Positions 52,300 to 62,841 of a stretch of DNA of 64,000 nucleotides are shown here, piece by piece. The notes under the pieces are model-generated. The model made no database searches. It was not told where the DNA came from and worked only from the letters and a program-made list of their open reading frames with translations. The position numbers were made by a program, and so were the translations under genes. Source of the DNA: Cordia subcordata (lineage: Eukaryota > Streptophyta > Magnoliopsida > Boraginales > Cordiaceae); the NCBI GenBank assembly GCA_028554755.1, contig JAPTOF010000001.1:42117501-42181500 (forward strand), given 5' to 3'. Position 1 is the stretch's first letter, and each line of letters opens with the position of its first letter.

Positions 52300-53345
52300 T
52301 CTTTGACTTTCATTAGGTCAATTGTTTAACAGCTTGTGGACTTTTGTCGAAACTTATATAATCTGCAACCCTTGATTCTCATCGGGTCATGACCTTTTAT
52401 AGCTTGTGGATTTTCATCCAAGCTACAATGTCTGCGACCCTCGATTCTCATCGGGTCATGAACTTTATAGCTTATCGATTTTCATCCAAGTTACAATGCC
52501 TGCGATCCTCCATTCTCATCGGGTCATGAACTTTTACAGCTTATCGATTTTTATCCATGCTACAACGCCTGCGACCCTCGATTCTCATTGGATCATGAAC
52601 TTCTATACCATGTTGATTTTCATCCAAGCTACAACACTTGTGACCCTCGATTATCATCGAGTCATGAACTTTTACAGAACTTTTACAGTTTGTCGATTTC
52701 TATCCAAGCTACAATGTTTACGACCTTCGATTCTCATGGAGTCATGAACTTTATGGCTTGTCAATTTTCATCCAAACTACAACACCTGCGACCCTTAATT
52801 TTCATCAGGTCATGAACTTTTACAACTTGTCAATTTTCATCCAAGTTACAATGTTTGTGACCCTCGATTCTCATCGGGTCATGAACTTTACAGCTTGTCG
52901 ATTTTCATATAAGCTACAATGCTTGCGACCCTCGATTCTCTTCAGTCATGAACTTTTACAGCTTGTTGATTTTCATCCAAGCTACAGTGACTATGATCCT
53001 CGATTCTTATCGGGTCATGAACTTTATAGCTTGTTGATTTTCATCCAAGCTACAGTGCATGTGATCCTCGATTCTTATCGGGTCATAAACTTTTATAGCT
53101 TGTTGATTTTCATCCAAGCTACAACGCCTACGACCCTCGATTCTCGTCGGGTCACAAACTTTTATAACTTGTTGATTTTCACCTAAACTACAACATCTGC
53201 GACCCTTGATTCTCATCGGGTCATGCACTTCATAAATTGTCGATTTTCATCCAAACTACAAAGTCTACAGCCCTTAATTCTCATAAGGTCATGAACTTTC
53301 ACAGTTTGTTGATTTTCATCCAAGCTATAACGTCTGTGACTTTTT
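52300..53345 (+). repeat. Internal minisatellite, ~68-69 bp unit, about 15 copies
   Basis: Each unit contains TGGATTTTCATCCAAGCTAC, then GCGACCCTCGATTCTCATCGG, then GTCATGAACTTT (quoted as pieces). The GGGTCATGA landmark falls near 52384, 52453, 52521, 52590, 52739, 52808, 52877, 52945, 53014, 53083, 53151, 53219 and 53287. The plus frames at 52406-53186 are translations of this repeat and not genes. Confidence 0.88.
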
Positions 53346-53726
53346 GTGTCAGCCTTGATTGAAAGGCTAAGAGGCTAGGGTCTCGCTCCCGTAAAGGAAT
53401 CTGAGACATTCAACAGTTGTTAAATCACTAAAAATATACATAGCTAGAGTATTGGCATAAGGTACCTAACAAGTTAACTGCATAAATACATAAAAAGAGG
53501 CACCGAACATGCTGCTCAAAAAGTCATACCACAAATCACATTAGCAAGCCTCCATGGCTTGCGTAATTTCAAAAACAAATAAATATCTAAATGGACAGCA
53601 GGGGCTGTATTGTTTGATAATTACAAACTATGAAAACTTTGTATAGTAATAAAAAGAAATAAACATTAGTCTTTTGGCGAGGGCACTGGGCATGAAACCA
53701 TAAGGGTCCATTAGTGGCAGATTTCC

Positions 53727-54180
53727 TCAGGGATACCTCCAAAACAGGCGAACACTTCGTAGACATAAGGTTTGTCCCATCTGAAGTCTAGGCCATTGGC
53801 ATGTTCCTTGAACGGTAGTCTTCAACAACCCATAGTCTCGGAGGGACTTGCATTTTTTCCTCGAATGGACTTGCATTTTTTCTCGGAGTTTGGCCATCTG
53901 CTGGTTCACTTCATCCAACAGACGTTGTGTTTATACCAAGGTCTTTGTTATGTTCTCTGCATCACCTGGGCGCGAGTCAAGCTTTCCTGGGCTCCTTGAT
54001 AATATGTCTCCAAGTCAGAGTAGTTTCGAGACAAGCAGTTTTGCCTTTAAGGATTCCACCTTGTGCTCCAACTTATGATCCTTGACAGCACTGGCACGCA
54101 ACTGTTTCTGCAAAGTATCCACGTGGTCTCACAACTTACACAGAAGGGCAAAGACCTGCACCACAAGTAACAAAGGTAGA
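53727..54180 (-). pseudogene. Decayed antisense frame encoding a coiled-coil-like protein
   Basis: On the minus strand, across two frames, one reads KDHKLEHKVESLKAKLL, then YYQGAQESLTRAQVMQR, then TQRLLDEVNQQMAKLREKMQ, with stops and shifts between. The heptad-like, charged composition suggests a coiled coil. Antisense genes near the 3' LTR are known in the Tat lineage (for example Grande), so this may be such a relic. Confidence 0.4.
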
Positions 54181-54300
54181 AGTCAGATTGCAAAACACTT
54201 AAGCACAATTACCTTAAGACCAGACTACATATGGACTAGGCCCAGTGAGCCCAATAAAGATTTGAGGCTACTCCAGCCTAAGGAGTGGGAGGGGACTAAC

Positions 54301-54682
54301 TGTATAGGCAATAATTCGCTTAGGGCCTTATTTATCCTCAAGGCCTAAGACTAATTATGGAGCAGCAAGGCTCGGCGAGGCTAAGGTAGTTCGAATATGG
54401 GAGTGTCCAAGCATTGCTTGGCCGTGAAGCGTACTCACAATATTTTTGGTAGTGTCCGTCGATAAAGAGACCTTAAAGAAGAAAGCTGCAATAAAGACTT
54501 TGCCATAAACAAAGTTAGGAGAAATCTATAAAAGGGTAGTGGTGTGAATTGGCTGATCATAGAAAGTCTTCCTAAGAGACCTAACGTCCTATACAGCATA
54601 TTAACGCCTCTTCCCGATCTAGAATAGTCTAAGGGTTTAAGTGCTTACCCTTAAACCCTAATTATAGAATCATCCCTCTACA
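54301..54682 (+). repeat. Gypsy-type element 3' LTR
   Basis: 382 bp, TG...CA, followed by the ATAAT duplication. Confidence 0.88.
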
Positions 54683-54908
54683 ATAATAAAATTATAATTC
54701 TCAATTAAGGTGACCAAAGACTTTTCCTTATATATGATCAATATTCTTAGTAACTAGCGAGTTTGATGTAGCTACCTAGTGACCAAGATAAGCGCTATAC
54801 GCATTGAAAGCAAATTAGTTAAAGTAATATTTTCATGTCTCATGACGTAATAATGAAAATAAAGTAGACTGAGAGAGATTAACTGATATACAGCAGGATC
54901 TTAACAAC
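54683..54908. other. Short spacer
   Basis: AT-rich with no feature seen. It ends with AAC, the target-site duplication of the CACTA element. Confidence 0.5.
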
Positions 54909-55524
54909 CACTACAACATTTTATGTGAGTAATCACATTTTCTCCGTTACACTTGGAGTAGGTGTAGAAAAATATTTACACTTTCAAGTGTAACAAAATA
55001 TTTTTGTATAATTTTTATATCGCAATCATTTTGTTATACTTCCAAGATAGCTAATTTAGTTACACTTTCAAATGTAACTAAATGATTGGTAAGTGTAAGT
55101 GGCATTTGCTTAGTACACTTCAAAAGCATGAAGTTGAAGCCTATAGCATGTCCTTTGTCCCACATCGGTGGATTTGAAAATGTTACAATACCATATTGTC
55201 TATAAAACTAATTGAGGCAAAACTCTTTTTTATTGGTTTTTCTTAATTTAACTTTTATACAAATTGAACCATTACAGTTCAAGTCTTATTCTAATTTTAA
55301 TTTTAATTTTTTGTGTTCACACACATACACCCACACCCACATATATATGTATATATATATGAAAGGGTAGTAAATATTAGCTACATTTTTAAGTATAGTA
55401 ATATTTTTTTGTTACATTAATATTAGTGACACTTATAGCGAGTATAACAAATTTTTTTAATTACATTTTTAAATGTAACTAGAGATCAAAATAGATATAA
55501 TTACTAGTATCATTTCTTATAGTG
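54909..55524. mobile_element. Non-autonomous CACTA (CMC/EnSpm) element, 616 bp
   Basis: Starts CACTACAACATTTTATG and ends CATTTCTTATAGTG (inverted CACTA termini). It has a 3-bp duplication AAC on both sides (54906-54908, 55525-55527). Sub-terminal repeats of TTACACTTTCAARTGTAAC occur in both orientations. No transposase is present. Confidence 0.8.
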
Positions 55525-55527
55525 AAC

Positions 55528-56611
55528 CTGACATGAAAATTCATTTGAACAACCTAACTACGTTACTATAATTGTGAAACAATGATTTGTTTATTAGTTG
55601 GATCTAATTAATTATAATGTATCAACCGAAATTAAAGCTTCAAGCAACAGAACTTCTTGAATTACCATATAGAAGCAACGAGATTCACGTACATACCTCC
55701 ATTTGGTTACTAGTTTAAATTTATGGTAAATATTAATCGTGCATTTTAAGTTATTGTTTCAGATTGATGCTAGTGGACGTTTGGATCATCTGTCTTTTCA
55801 TGAGCCATATAGTGGCAATTGCTATTATAATTTGCTCACTTGGATCTATGCCGGCTACCTAACGAGGCATTTGACGCCACTTTATTTTCACACAAGATAA
55901 TTACATGTATACTTTTCGTGGTCTTTCGAAAATAGTAATAATTAACCCCTCTCTCTATATATACACAGGCACACATATATACCACCTCTATGTCTTTTCA
56001 CTCATTCTTTACTGTCTATTCACAAATGTCAACATCATTTATCATTTTCTAACAAATATATAGATTCCATTTTGACATGATTACCACGATATAAAACTAC
56101 AAATGTGTTGCTAATTAGTGTTGGGATGAGGATGCATACACACGTAAACATCAAAGAAAGTTGAAAATTTACTTATGTCCGCGATCCCAATCGTCTTATG
56201 AGAAATTCTTCTATTCAAGTAATGGTTATATGTTAGAGGTTTAGGAAGTAGTTTAAGTGTTATATATATATAATAATAATAATAATATGGGTTTGAATCC
56301 TTGGGTGTAGGATTGGATTTAGGGTGGAAAGTCTTTAAAAACTAATTAAAAAATAGTATTATAGCATGGTTTTAAGCATGAAAAATCCCTTACTTTGATT
56401 TTATTCATTATAAAGATAAACATTTATCTTACACGGTTATAAGTTTGTAGACAAGGGAAAAAAAAAAAGAAAGAAAAAGGCTATAGGAAAATCTCTCAAA
56501 CTTTCGCCAACCCATAAAAGGTGAACTTTTTTTTACATGTGTCAATGATAACATCGTAGTTATTGGAGATTCATTCTCTGGTATTATGGGAAAAGAAAGG
56601 TTGAAATTTAT
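55528..56611. other. Intergenic
   Basis: AT-rich with a (TAA)n run at about 56271-56287. No gene, RNA or clear element is seen. Confidence 0.45.
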
Positions 56612-56614
56612 TAA

Positions 56615-56835
56615 GGGCATGTTTGAATTGATTTTTTAAAAAAAAAATATTTTTTTTAAAAAAAATTACATTAAATTTGTAATAATTATTTGATTTGACT
56701 TTCAATAAAGCTAAAACTCTGAAAAAGCTTAAATATAATTTTTTTTAAGAGCCAAAATTTTTAACTTCTTCAAAAAAAATATTTTTAAAAAATTATTAAA
56801 AAATATTTTTAAAAAAAATCAATTCAAACGAGTCC
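56615..56835. mobile_element. Tourist-like fold-back MITE, 221 bp
   Basis: Inverted termini are GGGCATGTTTGAATTGATTT and AAATCAATTCAAACGAGTCC, with TAA on both sides (56612-56614, 56836-56838). The interior is A/T-tract fold-back. Confidence 0.75.
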
Positions 56836-56838
56836 TAA

Positions 56839-57418
56839 ATGCAGTGTGAAAAGAAAGCTCGATCCTAACGAATACATGGACAGAGAGAGTAGTATTTAAT
56901 TTGGGAACACTAAAAATGAGTCAAAAAAGCTGATCATCACAAATGTAAACATAAGACTCCTTTTGAAGGGAGAAAGTGGCAAGCGGCAAATGGTGAGGCA
57001 ATTAAAAAAATGAAAAAAGGAAAAAAAAAACATACATTTTCTACTTTTAGGAAACAGTAAAAAAAGACCTTTTTGACTAAAAATTTTTGTGATGTGTGCT
57101 CGTGTGACAAGAATTCGCTAGTCGTACTTGGACCCTAGCTAGCTACTAGCTAGTTGTACATAGGTTTTTAAGAAGTTATCCAACCCCCCCTGCTATATAT
57201 TCATTCAATCCCCAGCAAGCAATGGCACCCACCCAACACACACACACACACTGACACTCACAATACAATCTTGTTTGCATTCTATTGATCCATCATTTTA
57301 CAGCCTTAGCTTTGCTTCAAAAACCTCAAATTCTCAACAACAACATCACCTTCATCATCATCATCATCTTCTTTTACTTCTTATTGTATTTCATCATCAT
57401 CAGATAAAAGAAATTAAG
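56839..57418 (+). promoter_or_regulatory. GA2ox promoter and 5' UTR
   Basis: A TATA-box-like CTATATATTC lies at about 57192-57201, so transcription probably starts near 57225. The leader contains (AC)n at about 57235-57250 and CAT/ATC triplets at 57350-57405. An in-frame ATG at 57275 would add 48 residues of low-complexity sequence and is not favoured. Confidence 0.5.
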
Positions 57419-57849
57419 ATGGTTGTAGCCACCTGCAGAAGTACTCCAGTTAGAATAAGCGAAAAAGTTGGACAAAATAATAATATTGATGATGAGCTTC
57501 CAATGGTGGACCTTTCGGCTGAGAGATCAGTGGTTAGAACACAAATCGTCAAGGCTAGTGAAGAGTTTGGATTTTTCAAAGTAATAAACCATGGTGTATC
57601 CCAAGATGTTATCACAGGAATGGAAGAAGAAAGTTGGGGTTTTTTCGAAAAACCTTTTCATGTAAAGCAGCAAGCGGGGCCAGCTGATCCTTACGGTTAT
57701 GGATGCAAGAATATAGGCATTCATGGTGACAAAGGAGAGGTTGAATATCTTCTTCTTCACACCAACCCTCTGTCCGTTTCTGAGAGATCAAAAACCATTA
57801 ATTCAACTGAACCATTCAAGTTCAGGTATGTACGTACTAGCTATATACA

Positions 57850-57889
<40 letters not shown>

Positions 57890-60700
57890 TTGTTTCATTA
57901 TATATTCTCAAGTGTTTGCCTCTTCATATGTTTCATGTGTATTATAGTTATATGCGCGTAAATGCTTGATTGTGTGTGCTGTTTGAGACCTATATATATA
58001 CATACATATATGATATATGTATATATATAACATATAGCCTACATTTTGCAGCGTGCATTGACTTGTTTTCTTACCCTTTTGACGTAGTAATATTGAGGGT
58101 TGAAATGTCATGCAACACATGCACTTAAAAACTTTCTGGAATGTGTTCTTAACTGATGAGAACAATAGGGCATCCATGAAATATTGCTTTCATGGTGGCC
58201 AGGGGAAAACACAACTCTTTACAATACGTATGGAATGGATTATGCACACCAACTCCTGCAATCTTATTGGCTGTCTGCCTTGTTAATTATTTTGTCACCT
58301 AAAAGAATACCTCTCTCCGGTTTGAATCCATCACTTTTTTGTTAATCTTAATCTCGATAAGTTCTATTACTTAAAGCCTCTAAGAAAAAAATTATATGTA
58401 TAAATAATTATGATGATATTATGAAACTAGGATCCAAGTTTGTAATGGGATATATCATATATGTAGTTAATGACAGGGGATCGAACATTTTTTAGTAAGT
58501 TTATACATGCTGCGTGGTTTTATGCTAGGTAGCAATATAACGTAGGGTTGATTATAGTCAAATTTAATTTCAGGTTTTTATGCTGGAGGGGAAAAAAAAA
58601 AAACATAGTTCTCTGCTTGCATAGATGATCTCTGCAGAGGACAGCTGTATCATCATCGTTTCGCTTGTTTGCCTTATGTTTCATCTTTTTTTTTTTTTTT
58701 TGGGTTTGGGGGGGGGGGGGGTTGCACCTTGTACTTTTTGGCTTAAAAATATATATGTAGTCCTCGTAGAGTAGTGTTGTCTTCATTTTCAACATTTTAG
58801 CAAACCCTTTTTGTAATATTTATGTATTAATTAGGATCCAAATTGAATTGTTTTTGGTCAATTGTAACCATTATTTAATTATAATGTAGGTATATATCAT
58901 GTCCGTATTATTAGTTTATTAAGGTAATTATAAAGTTATGGGTAGATTCACTTCTCTTAATTATCACATCCATGTATACATTGATTGAAATTATGTACTT
59001 AGTTGAAGGAAAACAATAACTAGCCGTGAGTGAAAATTATATCGGGTAGCTCAAATCTGAAACCAATCAATTAAGAAGACTTTAGCAGACATAGACCTCG
59101 ATCAGCTCAAGTGTTTAATTTGACTTAGTTAATTACCAATATAATATACTAATGAGCATACAATTGACACATAATAATTTGTGGATTTAGAAAGCGGTTC
59201 AAACCATTTTAAGTACAGATTTGTTTGACCAGAAGGTTTTCTTTTTCTGGGGATGGGGGTAAAAAATATCAAAGCGTGTGTGTGTAGATTGGTGGCACAC
59301 GTGGATAGTTGGAACGTAGAGTCACATGGTTTTATTAGTTTTCCCAACAAGGTTGGTTTCTTCTAGTACGCACAACAGTACGACATTAAACTTGTCTAAT
59401 ACCTCTCTCTCTCTCTCTATATATATATAGAATGCTTTATTTTATTTGTTTAACATATATAGAGTATTTCTTGATTAGCACTTAACAAAAATATATACCA
59501 GTAGAAAATCAATTAAAAGAGAAAAAAGAAGAAGAAGAAGAAGAAGGAGGGAAGAAAAAAAAAAAAGAAAAAATTATTGTATCTCTGCCGAATTAGTGAT
59601 GATGAATAGGGATTTAAAGGATTTGAGGAGGAAATGAGGTAGACACGATGATGATTCAATCATCTTACGACAGATTAACAAGCATGCAAAGCAGGCAAAA
59701 AAAAAAAAAAAAAAAATTTCCTAAAGTTTAGTTAAGAGAATCAAAGTTGACATGCCAGATATGCATCACAAGTCCAATCAAATCACCCTCTTTTACATAA
59801 TAATTGAATAAAGTAGAAGAAGCCACACCCCCACGGCCACCCCCACCCCCACCCCCACGCCCCACTACTTGATGATGGTGAAGTATGTGTTGTGTTTTAA
59901 ATTTAAGGTTTCACATGAACGTGTATTAACAATTTCCCCCATTTAGTTAAAAAGCTTTACTTACTCCCACCATCATATATATACAGTACCTACCCCCATT
60001 TATTACTCGCATCCTTTCCTTGCTATGCTAGGCGGTGGCTTATTTAAATAATTTTTTTTTTTTACTATCAAATATTCTTTATTCATAATGTTATAATACT
60101 AATAAAAAAGTTTATAAAATTACAAAATCAACATAAATGCAAGTCTGTTCCCAGGGAGCTGAGCTAATTATAAAAGTTTCTTTTTTTTTTCTCTCTCTCT
60201 CTTTTTGATGTGTGACATGTGAGGATGGCTGGCTGTGACAGGTGTGCGGTGACTGGGTACGTAGAAGCGGTGAAGGAGTTGGCAAGCGAGATACTGGAGA
60301 TGATGGCAGAGGGGTTGTGGGTCCCAGACAGGTCAGCGTTGAGCAGTCTCATCAGGGACGTTGACGCTGACTCACTCCTCCGCCTCAATTACTATCCTCC
60401 CCTACTCACCACCCCAAACAACCCTAATCCTAATCCTAATAATAATAATAATCATAATAGGGACATGTCACCTTCCTCACGTCATCATCATACTATTACT
60501 ACTACTAGTAGGATTGGGTTTGGAGAGCATACTGACCCTCAGATCTTGACCCTTCTGAGATCCAACGACGTGGGTGGCCTTCAAATCTCACTCCGTCCTC
60601 ATGGTGTTTGGGTCCCAGTCACCCCTCATCCTACCGCCTTCTTTGTTATTGTTGGTGACCTGCTACAGGTGCCCTTTTTACTATTCTGTTTCTCTTTCTT

Positions 60701-60731
<31 letters not shown>

Positions 60732-61849
60732 TTTTTTTTTTTTCTTTTTGTGTTGCCCTTTTGGGTCAAACATGGTAATCGTGGTTACATGAAACCAATC
60801 TCAAAAATATTAGAATTGAGTTGACTGATATATATACTCATCAACTGTCTGAATTCAGAGCAACCGGAAGCAATGATTTTTTGGCTGCACCCTTCGAATT
60901 GCCTCGCCGTTTACATTTGCTTCATTTCATTTTGTACTCCCCACTACCAAACCTATGTTACACATTTCTGACAGTAAAATAAATAAATAAATAAATTACA
61001 TCAACATTACAAAATAAATTCAAAGTTACATCAAGATAATCCAAATAGTTCCGCTTAACTAAATCCTTTTTTTTTTATAATAACATTATGAAGAGAATTA
61101 AAGAGATCCAAATACTAATAAGGGTGGAGATATCAAATAAGATTTTATTTTATTCTTTTTCTTTTTTTTTTTCCTTAGGAAAGTCGCGTGCTTTTCTAAA
61201 TTTGGTGTATGGTAAAAGTTTATGTAATAAAGTCTCTTTCTAAATAGGAGATGTGTCACATTATAATTCTGTAGATTAATATATAGCTGGACGCCCATTA
61301 AGTGCGTGTAAGCTAATATTTCTTGGTTGGAGTGCTCTTTGCTTCTTTTTGTTGGCAACTAAGCAAAACTTAAGCTACCAACTATACAAAACACTAGTCG
61401 ATATAGATTTTCCAAATCTTGATGTTTAATGGTTTTTCAATCACTTCATGCCATCCAAGATTTATAAACATTTTTTCTTGTACACATATCAATGGTGCTT
61501 ATTATATCAATCAACTTTATTGAGACTAATAATATAATGTTAAAATATATATATATATATATATATATATTTTTTTTGTTTTATATAAATTTGGTAGGCG
61601 ATGACAAATGGAAGGTTTAAGAGTGCGAGGCATAGAGCAGTGGTGAACTCTTACAGAGCAAGAATGTCAATGGCTTACTTTGCAGCCCCATCTGTGCATC
61701 AAAGGATTAGTCCACTGCTGGAATTGGTGACCACGACGACAGAAAAGCTCTACAGATCATTCACATGGGGGGAGTACAAGAAAGCCACTTACTCTAAACG
61801 CCTTGGAGATACCCGTCTTAATCTTTTTGTTTCTCCAAACAAATCATGA
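57419..61849 (+). CDS. GA2ox: Gibberellin 2-beta-dioxygenase (C19-type GA 2-oxidase), 3 exons
   Basis: Exons 57419-57825, 60242-60668 and 61598-61849 join in frame to 361 aa. The start MVVATCRSTPVRISEK matches the family start. The enzyme is a cytosolic Fe(II)/2-oxoglutarate dioxygenase that inactivates bioactive gibberellins and precursors by 2-beta-hydroxylation. The DIOX_N region is at about 28-125 (FGFFKVINHG, YGYGCKNIG). In the catalytic domain, iron ligands are His232 and Asp234 (GFGEHTDPQ) and His290 (SARHRAV). The 2-oxoglutarate site is Arg300-x-Ser302 (RARMS). NDVGGLQISL and FTWGEYKKATYS are GA2ox hallmarks. From memory it is closest to C19 GA2ox of grape and other eudicots. Odd: residues ~193-225 are an Asn/His/Thr-rich insertion just before the first iron ligand. 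Intron 1 is 2.4 kb and contains (TA)n. Confidence 0.93.
57826..60241 (+). other. GA2ox intron 1
   Basis: GT...AG intron of 2416 bp. It contains (TA)n at about 57851-57886, a CT/TA run near 59404-59429, a T run followed by a G run at 58687-58721, and a GAA tract at 59527-59545. No nested gene is seen. Confidence 0.85.
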
Positions 61850-62841
61850 TAACCCCCCCCCCCCCCCAAAACAAAAAATATAAAAAAAAAAAAAAAAAAG
61901 ACAACAGCCTGCCACTTAACTCCTGTTGCTTGTAACCCCTCAAAGATGAGAGATCAGTGGAGAGTTGTGGTTTGAATTCTTTACTCGAACCACTCCCCTC
62001 TGCTAGTGTTTTTGCTTAGTTACAACATGTCTTAATTAGTCTTGCAGTGTCTAAAACTTGGTTTTACTCCAACGAGAGGGGGAAAAAAAGAGAGAGGGAG
62101 AGAGAGAGAGAGAGCAATCCTTGAGTTGCAATGTTGAGTGTAGATTCAAAGTATACCCTTTCACAACCTGTTTTATTTCTGACAACAATGGAAATGTGGA
62201 TGTGTTCGTCATTCTATTTTGGTCAAGGCGACCATCATATCCATTCTCCCCTAATTCTGGTTTCAGCAGACCTCTTAAGTTGAGGCAAGAGTTCCATGCA
62301 TTGAGCTACCTTTTCCTATAAATCGACTCCATGGACAACAAAGCAGAAGAAACTACTCTTCTACCCTAGAGGTGAGTTGCTCTATGCAATCAACCCAACA
62401 TCTGCTCATTGCAATTTCTTGGAACAACATCTATCTTATTATTAGTCACTAAAAACCAGAGGCATCGATGCACATCACACTTGTTGTTGCAGGTTCAGTC
62501 TTTACCCAGGATAAGCCAATAATTATGATACATAAATAGTACAAATATAATGAGCATATGGAGAAAACTCTGTACAAAAATCAGCACCATGAGTTTCATT
62601 AGCCAAATAACATCTACATCAGTTGATAGTACACATATCGTTTTACACTTGATGCATGCTGTCCGGAAACACAGAACCCATGCAAGTTATAAACCAAGAA
62701 ATACCAATGCTTGAATCGAGTCAGCAAAACTGATTTAACTCCAAGTTAAAAGAGTGCCTTCCTTAGTCTTGCTTTTCCTAATTATTGGCATGCTACTTTA
62801 ACGTGCAAAGGTTATTAATACCTTTTGGAACATGGCCCATT
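61850..62841. other. 3' flanks of the convergent GA2ox and invertase genes
   Basis: A C run and A run (61854-61900) follow the GA2ox stop directly. A (GA)n tract lies at 62088-62115. Transcription converges here, so both 3' UTRs should lie in this stretch. No gene is seen. Confidence 0.5.

Larger units (their letters stand above)
51188..54682 (+). mobile_element. Non-autonomous gypsy-type LTR element (LARD/TR-GAG-like)
   Basis: LTRs lie at 51188-51607 and 54301-54682 (both TGTATAGGCAATAATTC...CCTCTACA), with target-site duplication ATAAT (51183-51187, 54683-54687). After the 5' LTR comes a primer-site-like TTTCGTGCTCACTGTGGGG, and before the 3' LTR a purine tract GGAGTGGGAGGGGAC. The interior (about 2.7 kb) has no protease, RT or integrase. 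It has a gag remnant near 51870-52020 (ELWLDHSPFSQRIEL, a stop, then SYDGKFDSY) like Tat-lineage gypsy gag. It also has a 68-bp minisatellite and a decayed antisense coiled-coil frame. Confidence 0.9.

Noticed and set aside
52406..53186. Two long plus-strand ORFs (113 and 142 codons) with repeated FIQATT-type peptides
   Set aside because: They are translations of the 68-bp minisatellite inside the LTR element; the unit keeps or loses the frame by chance.
57275..57418. Upstream in-frame ATG of the GA2ox gene
   Set aside because: It would add a Ser/His/Leu-rich low-complexity extension not known in GA2ox; the ATG at 57419 matches the family start.
60574..60824. Extended GA2ox frames running through a (TTC)n tract
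   Set aside because: The exon ends at CTACAG/GTGCCC (60668); the rest is intron with a CTT microsatellite.
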